Part shown: positions 55,712 through 64,000 of the stretch, in pieces
Layout: the number at the start of each line of letters is the position of its first letter
How positions within the stretch are numbered: position 1 is the first letter of the stretch
DNA from: Myxococcus dinghuensis
Lineage (GTDB): Bacteria > Myxococcota > Myxococcia > Myxococcales > Myxococcaceae
DNA: 64,000 nt
Assembly: GCF_024198235.1 (NCBI RefSeq)
Contig: NZ_JAKCFB010000003.1
Coordinates: forward strand, 124,001-188,000
Direction of reading: 5' to 3'
Position numbers and translations under genes: made by a program
Notes under the pieces: generated by a model
What the model was told of the DNA's origin: nothing
Seen by the model: only the letters and a program-made list of their open reading frames with translations
Database searches by the model: none

Positions 55712-56263
55712 CTAGGCCGAGCGACGCACGCCGGCGTTGCCGGAGCCGCTCAGCGGGAGGCCCTGCACGAACTGCTCGGCCAGCGCGCGGTGCTTGCTGT
55801 CGTCCATGCGCTCGTTGACCAGCTTGCCCGCCACTTCCATGGCCAGGTCCACCGCCATGGCGCGGACCTCGGCGATGGCCTTCGCCTTCTGCTCGTCGAT
55901 TTCACGACGCGCGCTGACCTTGAGCTCCTCCGCCTCCTTGCGGCTCTTGGCCATCAGCTCCTCGCGGAACTTCTCCATCTCCTGCTGGTTGCGGCGCGTC
56001 TCCTCGGCGGCCTGGCGGCGCGCCTCGGCGATGGCCGTCTTCTGGTCGGCCAGCAGCTTCTCCGCCTCGGCGCGCTCACGCTTGGCGCTCTCGATGGCGG
56101 CCGAAATCTGCTTCTCGCGCTCCTCCACCAACTGGAGGATGGGTCCCCACGCCTTCGACCGCAGGACGAAGAAGACGATGACGAAGGTGACGAGGGTCCA
56201 GAAGATGAGGCCCGGCTGGACGCTCACGAGGCTGCTGGCGGCGAGGACGGAGGGCAGGAACAT
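55712..56263 (-). CDS. atpF: ATP synthase F0 subunit b
   Basis: A 183-residue F0 b subunit. One membrane helix (LVSVQPGLIFWTLVTFVIVF, about 8-35) is followed by the long charged coiled coil of the peripheral stalk (LLADQKTAIAEARRQAAEET and on). It clamps F1 to F0. The start is MFLPSVLAA; the longer frame lacks a natural N-terminus. It is the last F0 gene here, with atpH not following. Confidence 0.92.
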   Translation of the reverse strand: MFLPSVLAASSLVSVQPGLIFWTLVTFVIVFFVLRSKAWGPILQLVEEREKQISAAIESAKRERAEAEKLLADQKTAIAEARRQAAEETRRNQQEMEKFREELMAKSRKEAEELKVSARREIDEQKAKAIAEVRAMAVDLAMEVAGKLVNERMDDSKHRALAEQFVQGLPLSGSGNAGVRRSA

Positions 56264-56396
56264 GGCGACGTGTCCGGCGTGAGGGAGGAACGGCAGAGGG
56301 AACTTCAGGTGCTGCTTCCGGGGTGACACCGGCACCCGCGACACGTGGCCACGGGCACCGGCGCCCCTACCGGCGATGAAGCGAACCGCGCTGGAA

Positions 56397-56630
56397 TCAG
56401 GCGGTCTTCGTGGCCAGCAGGATGCAGACCACCAGCGCGAACAGCGTGGCGCCTTCGATGAGGGCCGCGGCGATGATCATCGAGGTGCGGATGTCGCCAC
56501 CGGCGGCGGGCTGACGGCCCGTCGCGTCCATGGCGGCGGCGGCCAGCTTGCCGATGCCGAGGGCGGCGCCGATGATGGACAGACCGGCGCCAAGGCCGGC
56601 AGCGAGGAAGGCAAGAGCGAGGTTGGTCAT
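56397..56630 (-). CDS. atpE: ATP synthase F0 subunit c
   Basis: A 77-residue two-helix c subunit that forms the rotor ring. The Gly-rich first helix (LAFLAAGLGAGLSIIGAALG) and polar loop (RQPAAGG) are typical. The ion-carrying Glu is in ALIEGATLFALVVCI. The ligand pattern of Na+-type rings is not evident, so a proton ring is expected. It lies 137 bases past atpB. Confidence 0.95.
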   Translation of the reverse strand: MTNLALAFLAAGLGAGLSIIGAALGIGKLAAAAMDATGRQPAAGGDIRTSMIIAAALIEGATLFALVVCILLATKTA

Positions 56631-56767
56631 GGCGGTGCTTCTCTTTTCGTAGCGAGGACCCGCTTGTGGGGGGGTCGTGATGGCCCTTCAGGACTACCTC
56701 TGGCGACCTTTCGAATCGCCAGGTCTTCGACCGGGGCGCCGGACCGCTGGCGCCCCGCCAACTTGTC

Positions 56768-57805
56768 TCAGGCGTGCGCCTTGCCGTGGTCGTGGCCCGC
56801 GCCGCCCTCGGCGTGGCCGTGGCCCTGCTCACCGTGGCCGTGGTCGTCGTGGTGGTGGCCCGTCGCCACCGCCATGCCGATGAACAGCGCCGACAGCAGC
56901 GTGAACACGTACGCCTGCACGAAGGCCACGAACAGCTCCAGCAGGTAGATGGCGAACGCGAAGGGCACGCTCACCACCGCCACCCCCGGGTGACCGAGGA
57001 TGAAGATGAGGCCCAGCAGGAAGAAGAGGACGATGTGGCCCGCCAGCATGTTGGCGAACAGACGCATCGTGAGCGCGAAGGGCTTGGTGAACAGACCCAG
57101 CACCTCCACCGGAATCATGATGGGCCACAGCAGCGGGTGGACGCCACCCGTCAGGTGCTTCAGGTAGCCGCCCAGGCCCGCCGCGCGGATGCCCGCCGCC
57201 TGCGTCACCAGGAAGGTGCAGATGGCCAGACCCGCCGTCACCGCCAGGTTGCCGGTGGCCGTCGCCATCCAGGGCACCAGGCCCAGCAGGTTCATGAAGA
57301 GGATGAAGAAGAACGCGGTGAGGAGATAGGGCACGTAGCGCGGGCCGTCCTCCTTGCCGATGTTCTTGATGGCCATCTCGTCCCGGACGAAGAGGACCAG
57401 CATCTCGATGAGGTTGGCGCCCGCGCCCCGGGGGACCAGCTTCGTCTTGTCGCGGTTGCTCCAGATGAGGACCGTGCCCAGCAGCAGCAGCGCCGCCAGC
57501 CACATCATCACCGTGTGCTTGGTGATGGAGAGGTCCAGGCAGCCCTCACCCAGGCCCGGAATCTGGGGGCCGTGGTCCGTCATCTTCGGCTCGCACGAGC
57601 CCACCCGGATGGGGGGGATGGCGCCCAGGTGGATGGGCTTGCCGAGCGGGACCTCCAGCTCGAAGTCGTTCGAGTCGGAGACGTGGTGGAGGATGTACTC
57701 GGGAGTACTCGGCTCGTGACCCTCGCCGTGCCCCTCCGAGGACTCGGAGGAGGCCCACGCCGTGGCCACGAACAGACTGGCGAACAGCACCATTGCCTTG
57801 CGCAT
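56768..57805 (-). CDS. atpB: ATP synthase F0 subunit a with histidine-rich tail
   Basis: A 345-residue F0 a subunit. It has a signal-like N-terminus (AMVLFASLFVATAWA) with a His/Glu-rich early segment. The fifth-helix FTKPFALTMRLFANMLAGHI carries the essential proton-path Arg. The final residues (GHHHDDHGHGEQGHGHAEGG, then AGHDHGKAHA) form a His/Asp/Gly tail not found in model subunits. The ATG overlaps the stop of the gene upstream by one base (TGATG). It is longer than E. coli AtpB (about 270) because of both end segments. Confidence 0.93.
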   Translation of the reverse strand: MRKAMVLFASLFVATAWASSESSEGHGEGHEPSTPEYILHHVSDSNDFELEVPLGKPIHLGAIPPIRVGSCEPKMTDHGPQIPGLGEGCLDLSITKHTVMMWLAALLLLGTVLIWSNRDKTKLVPRGAGANLIEMLVLFVRDEMAIKNIGKEDGPRYVPYLLTAFFFILFMNLLGLVPWMATATGNLAVTAGLAICTFLVTQAAGIRAAGLGGYLKHLTGGVHPLLWPIMIPVEVLGLFTKPFALTMRLFANMLAGHIVLFFLLGLIFILGHPGVAVVSVPFAFAIYLLELFVAFVQAYVFTLLSALFIGMAVATGHHHDDHGHGEQGHGHAEGGAGHDHGKAHA

Positions 57806-58212
57806 CACTCGTCTCCGCCCGCCGCGCCCTTGGACGCGGCCATCACGTAGCTCACTTCAATCCACTGCAGCGCGAAGTAGACGCCGAAGAAGCCGATGAT
57901 GAACGGCACCGGCTCCATTCCCCGCGACAACATCCCCAGCAACCCCACCAGCACCGCCAACGCGCGCAACCCGAAGACCACGCCCACCGCCACCATCGCC
58001 GCCTTCAGGTCCTTCTTCACCGCCCGCCGCTTCATCAGCAGCGCCACCACGCCCGTCGCCGCCGCCAGCCCCACGCCCCACAACGCCGAAACCTTGTTCT
58101 CCACCACCTGCGGGAACAGGCCCGCCACCGCCGCGCCCACCACCGCCACCCCGGCCGCCAGTGCCGCGTGGCTCCGGAACGTGTCGCCGCCGCCCTCGCC
58201 GTGCCCCGTCAC
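57805..58212 (-). CDS. ATP synthase-associated membrane protein (AtpI-like)
   Basis: A 135-residue protein with four membrane helices (AALAAGVAVVGAAVAGLFPQ, then VSALWGVGLAAATGVVALLM, MVAVGVVFGLRALAVLVGLL and PVPFIIGFFGVYFALQWIEV). Position and topology match AtpI, which helps assemble the c ring. The GTG start overlaps the upstream stop by four bases (GTGA), and its own stop overlaps atpB. Sequence similarity to model AtpI is not obvious, so the name is by context. Confidence 0.75.
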   Translation of the reverse strand: MTGHGEGGGDTFRSHAALAAGVAVVGAAVAGLFPQVVENKVSALWGVGLAAATGVVALLMKRRAVKKDLKAAMVAVGVVFGLRALAVLVGLLGMLSRGMEPVPFIIGFFGVYFALQWIEVSYVMAASKGAAGGDE

Positions 58213-58475
58213 TTCCGCTTCCCCAGTCGGGCCATCTCCCGGAGGAATCCGTAGAAGCCCACGCAGATGCCCACCAGGCTCAGCCCCACCATCAACCAGG
58301 GGCCGGTCTTCAGCGCCTTGTCCAGCCAGTAGCCGCCCAGCACCCCCACCACCGCCCCGCCCACCAGCTTCCAGACCGCCGCGATGTAGGGCTGCGCCGC
58401 CCGCATCTGCCGCGCCGTCTCTCCCAGCTCGCTGCCGTCCGAACCGACCTTCTCCCTCGGCTCCTTCGCTTCCAT
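58209..58475 (-). CDS. AtpZ/AtpI family membrane protein
   Basis: An 88-residue protein of the AtpZ/AtpI family, first gene of the F0 operon. Two membrane helices (IAAVWKLVGGAVVGVLGGYW and GPWLMVGLSLVGICVGFYGF) are joined by LDKALKT, the usual family hairpin. The family has been linked to Mg2+ or assembly roles. A strong GGGGAGGCGTCCGA precedes the ATG. The longer frame upstream lacks coding character. Confidence 0.88.
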   Translation of the reverse strand: MEAKEPREKVGSDGSELGETARQMRAAQPYIAAVWKLVGGAVVGVLGGYWLDKALKTGPWLMVGLSLVGICVGFYGFLREMARLGKRK

Positions 58476-58797
58476 TCGGACGCCTCCCCAAACCTCGGGA
58501 AAAGCTCGGATTTCCCATGCCACCCGATCCAACCCCACCACGCGCGGGCGCCGCTTAGCATCGAATGCGCGGCAGGTGCAACCGTTCCCCGTGCCTGGAA
58601 GGCCCTGGCCCCGAGGTGGGAGCCAGCCCCCCGCAAGTCCGGCTACCTCCGCCGAGAAGGCCCCCACACTTGGAGCCCCTGGCATCCGGGGTCCCGCCCG
58701 CCCTGGGGCCGTGCCGCCGGGCGCACTTCCCGCCGCTCATCCGCGCCGGCCCCGGGGCGTCGCCAGCTTGCCCCTAGCCGTGAATCCCGGAGGTCCC

Positions 58798-59316
58798 ATG
58801 CCCAAGCCGCTGTCGCTGTCGTCCCCCCGCTTCAAGAACGGTGACCTCATCCCCATCGCCTACACGGGCGAGGGGGAGGACATCTCCCCGCCCCTGCACT
58901 GGGAGAACCCGCCCGCGGGGACCAAGAGCCTGGCGCTCATCGTCGAGGACCCGGACGCCCCGGACCCGAAGAAGCCCCAGCGCATCTACTGCCACCAAAT
59001 CCTCTACAACATCCCTCCGGGCACCCAGACGCTCCCCGAGGCGGCCGAGCCGGACGTGCTGCCCCCCGGGACGCGGCAGGGGCTCAACGACTTCGGGAAC
59101 ATGGGCTACGGCGGCCCCATGCCCCCCATCGGGAGGCACCGCTACTTCTTCCGGCTGTACGCGCTGGACTCGGTGCTGCCGGACCTGGGCCGTCCCACCC
59201 GGGCCGACCTGCTCAAGGCCATCGACGGGCACGTGCTGGGTCAGGCGGAGCTGGTCGGGCTCTACGAGAAGACGCACCACCGGGGCGCGGGGACCCATCC
59301 GGGCGCCTCCGCCTGA
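58798..59316 (+). CDS. YbhB/YbcL family (PEBP-like) protein
   Basis: A 172-residue phosphatidylethanolamine-binding-protein-like protein. The ligand-site motifs are SPPLHWENPPAGTKSLALIV, then EDPDAPD and the CHQILYNIP loop, with GYGGPMPPIGRHRYFFRLYA at the C-terminal side. Bacterial members are cytosolic with poorly known ligands. It starts at the ATG after GGAGGTCCC, is divergent from the atp operon, and is followed by a hairpin. Confidence 0.93.
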   Translation: MPKPLSLSSPRFKNGDLIPIAYTGEGEDISPPLHWENPPAGTKSLALIVEDPDAPDPKKPQRIYCHQILYNIPPGTQTLPEAAEPDVLPPGTRQGLNDFGNMGYGGPMPPIGRHRYFFRLYALDSVLPDLGRPTRADLLKAIDGHVLGQAELVGLYEKTHHRGAGTHPGASA

Positions 59317-59333
59317 GTCACCCGCGTCGGGCA

Positions 59334-59369
59334 CGGGCGGGCCACGCCCTCGGGACGGAGGCCCGCCCG
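59334..59369 (+). terminator. 10-bp hairpin after YbhB gene
   Basis: CGGGCGGGCC / GGCCCGCCCG pair perfectly around a 16-base loop, 17 bases past the stop. Confidence 0.55.
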
Positions 59370-59528
59370 ACCCGCCATGGCCTCACATTCCTGTCACGGC
59401 GGACCACCACCCGGTCGGCCAAAGGCAGGCAATGACGTAAGGGAAAACCCCAGGCTGTGGTCTGGTCATCGCTCCAACCCGCCGCCCACTTCTCCACCCT
59501 TGCATGGGGTGGAAGAGTCAGGGCCGCC

Positions 59529-62183
<2,655 letters not shown>

Positions 62184-62184
62184 G

Positions 62185-63402
62185 TCACGGCGTGTACGTC
62201 ACTTCGAGGTGCGGGCGCTTGGAGGCGTCCTCGGCCTCGCGGGAGTGGTAGTAGCTGATGTACCCGCTGCTGGAGATCCGCAGGGAGATGCGCCGGTCGA
62301 TGGCATCCGACGCTCCCTGCACGGCGGGAATCAGCGCCGGACTGTCATTGACGCCCACCTGTTCGTGCGGGTCGGTGGCGTAGCCAGGGAACCAGAGGAA
62401 CCATGCACCCAACGGCTCCCCGGAGATGGCCGGTTGCTGATCGAACGTCAGGCTGTATTCGCCCCAGGAGTTGTCTGGCACGAGGTGCGTATAGGTGTTG
62501 CCGTCGCCCCCAGGAGACGCGCCGCGCGTCGCCGTGGCGGAGAACTTCACGGACTTGATGACCGCGCCCGGAGGGATGCTCGCCAGGTTGAAGCGCAGGA
62601 ACGAAGTCTCGGGCCACCCGTAGAAGACGCCCAGCTCTTGCGAACCACCGAAGTTCGTGCCGCGCTCCCAGTAACTCCCGGTGATCCGGGCGTCCGCCTC
62701 CGGCTCGAGGACCGTGACGACGTCAGCCAGCTCGTATTGGACGACGAGCTTCGGGCGCTGGCTCGCATTGGAGTACTCACGCGAGCGGTAGCGCGTCTTG
62801 TAACCCGGCGAGTGAAGCCGGAAGCTCACCTGCTTGTCGCCGTCCAACTCGCCCTGCACCACGGGGATGAGCGCCGGACTGGAGTTGACGCCGAGCTTGT
62901 CCTCGGGCGTGAGGTCGTACCAGAGGAACCACTCACCCGACGGGGTGCCCGCGGACGCGGGCCGGTTGGCCCAGGTGATGCCCGTCTCCGACCACGAGTC
63001 GTCGCTGACGAAGCTCGTGTAGACACTGCCATCCCCACCGTAGGCGTATCCATCGTAGGCCAACGCCGACAAGGCGACGGACGTGATGCGCGCGTTCGAG
63101 GGAAGGCTGCTCAGGTCGAACTTCAGGTAGGCCTCGGCGTACTGACGATTCACGACCCACGCCGTGTTGAGCCCGAAGTTCTTGTCCGGGGCGTCGGGCG
63201 TGACGTACGCGTCCGCCACGGGCGACAGCGTCAGGGTGCCGGTCTCCAGCGGCGCGGCCTGCGCCGAAACAGGGCCACCACTCCCTGGCGGGGGTTGCTC
63301 CGTCGCGGGAGACGCGCCGCACCCCGCGACCGCCAGCGCCAGCAGGGTCGACACAGCAGGGGGATATCCCCTTGAGACAACAAGGTGTTTCAAGAGACTC
63401 AT
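62185..63402 (-). CDS. Lipoprotein with two DNRLRE/CBM-like domains
   Basis: A 405-residue lipoprotein; TLLALAVAGCGAS has the lipidated Cys at about 28. Two tandem modules of about 165 residues share SPVADAYVTPDAPDKNFG and EPEADARITGSYWERGTNFG starts, SYLKF-type strands and KLVVQYELADVV / HLEVTYTP ends. They match the DNRLRE (carbohydrate-binding or adhesion) domain. Strand motifs such as GDGSVYTSFVSDDSWSETG repeat in the second module. There are no catalytic residues. It may be a surface adhesin. It ends one base after the kinase gene's stop on the other strand. Confidence 0.88.
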   Translation of the reverse strand: MSLLKHLVVSRGYPPAVSTLLALAVAGCGASPATEQPPPGSGGPVSAQAAPLETGTLTLSPVADAYVTPDAPDKNFGLNTAWVVNRQYAEAYLKFDLSSLPSNARITSVALSALAYDGYAYGGDGSVYTSFVSDDSWSETGITWANRPASAGTPSGEWFLWYDLTPEDKLGVNSSPALIPVVQGELDGDKQVSFRLHSPGYKTRYRSREYSNASQRPKLVVQYELADVVTVLEPEADARITGSYWERGTNFGGSQELGVFYGWPETSFLRFNLASIPPGAVIKSVKFSATATRGASPGGDGNTYTHLVPDNSWGEYSLTFDQQPAISGEPLGAWFLWFPGYATDPHEQVGVNDSPALIPAVQGASDAIDRRISLRISSSGYISYYHSREAEDASKRPHLEVTYTP

Positions 63403-63676
63403 CAGGTCTACCTTTGCGTGAAAGAGCGTCGTTGCTCTTCCTCGTTACCGACACACCCTCTCCAGACCTTATTCAGGGGTGCCTCTCCGCACGGAATCAA
63501 TCTCAGGGACCGCAAGGGTGATATCGACCCACGCCGCTGAGCCATTCCCTCACATGGAAGCGAGAACTTCCTTGACCTGTGTATGAGGGCGCACCAGCAG
63601 CAGCCCGTCCTCGTGCTCAGGAATATTCATTCCGCGCGATGGACAACCCGCCACTCGCGGGACCGAGGACGACGGG

Positions 63677-64000
63677 TCAGCGCCACAACCACCAGACGAC
63701 GCTCAGTCCCAACAGACAGGCCCCCGCGAAGAGCGCGCCGGCGATCCACAGGCGCGGGCCCTGGAGCCAGGTGCCCGTGCGTGTCGGCTCGGGGACGGGC
63801 AGCTCGCCGTCACCGGTGATGGCGCGGACGAGCTCCAGGCGCTTCGCCTCGATGGCCGCGGTGTCCACCGTCTGGGAGATGTCGATGCCGAAGCCCACCT
63901 GGGTCTCGCGGGGGACACGTCGGTTCGCCTTGTAGCGGGTGCCCTCCATCGTCGGTGTCACGGTGTCCTCGGCGCGACCGGGATACAGCGACGCCTTCGT
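63677..64000 (-). CDS. C-terminal part of a tail-anchored protein, 5' end outside window
   Basis: The open frame continues past the right edge; 107 residues are visible. It has a hydrophilic part (VPRETQVGFGIDISQTVDTA, then LVRAITGDGELPVPEP) and one membrane helix at the very end (LWIAGALFAGACLLGLSVVW, then WLWR). That makes it C-terminally anchored. The rest of the protein and family are not visible. A GTG at 63961 could be a start, but there is no good site before it. Confidence 0.5.
   Translation of the reverse strand, partial: TKASLYPGRAEDTVTPTMEGTRYKANRRVPRETQVGFGIDISQTVDTAAIEAKRLELVRAITGDGELPVPEPTRTGTWLQGPRLWIAGALFAGACLLGLSVVWWLWR

Noticed and set aside
63422..63439. AAGAGC-GTCGTT-GCTCTT hairpin upstream of the DNRLRE lipoprotein
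   Set aside because: A six-base-pair stem is too short to call a terminator or riboswitch with confidence.

Overview
The window is chromosomal DNA from a myxobacterium, most likely Myxococcus or a close relative. The evidence is very high GC with strong third-position GC bias, dense short-spaced operons, many lipoproteins, a MYXO-CTERM/myxosortase-type sorting tail on a large motility-like surface protein, an HTH-citrate synthase fusion and an F0 gene cluster separated from F1. This assignment is an inference from gene content.

Region 1 (1-10.4 kb): the end of a zinc alcohol dehydrogenase, a surface repeat protein, a Tat-exported aldo/keto reductase and a PNPOx-fold protein. A tight five-gene operon follows: inositol-3-phosphate synthase, an Aur1/PAP2-like membrane enzyme, a CDP-alcohol phosphatidyltransferase fused to a GtrA domain, an exported protein and a dual-specificity phosphatase. 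Together these look like a complete inositol-lipid pathway.

Region 2 (10.4-31 kb): divergent paralogous RND/MMPL exporters, low-complexity lipoproteins, a MOSC protein, glycogen debranching enzyme GlgX, a zinc-ribbon protein, a methyltransferase, a lipoprotein metallo-beta-lactamase of the B1 type, a coiled-coil lipoprotein next to a pseudokinase, a degenerate tRNA-like locus, an SPFH protein and an acyl-CoA dehydrogenase.

Region 3 (31-50 kb): a TIGR00300-type LOR/SDH (ornithine cyclodeaminase-like) protein, a LysM/NlpC-like protein, a LysR-YiaA divergent pair, an ATP-grasp protein, a zincin, a degenerate receiver, a tandem DUF4419 pair, a metallophosphoesterase, an AIM24/TIGR00266 protein, an AgmC-like surface protein, a methyltransferase-cupin operon and an HTH-citrate synthase.

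Region 4 (50.1-53.7 kb) is an accessory scar with lower GC: a frameshifted HEAT-repeat gene cut by an IS66 fragment, an IS3 remnant and an IS630 remnant. On each side of the IS debris lie a truncated coding fragment and an intact small gene arranged like toxin and immunity partners.

Region 5 (54-64 kb): YchF, ATP synthase F0 genes atpF-atpE-atpB-atpI-atpZ, a YbhB protein, a large soluble PAS/GAF histidine kinase, a double-DNRLRE lipoprotein and a partial membrane protein at the right edge. Several strong hairpins sit at gene ends and mark likely transcription units.
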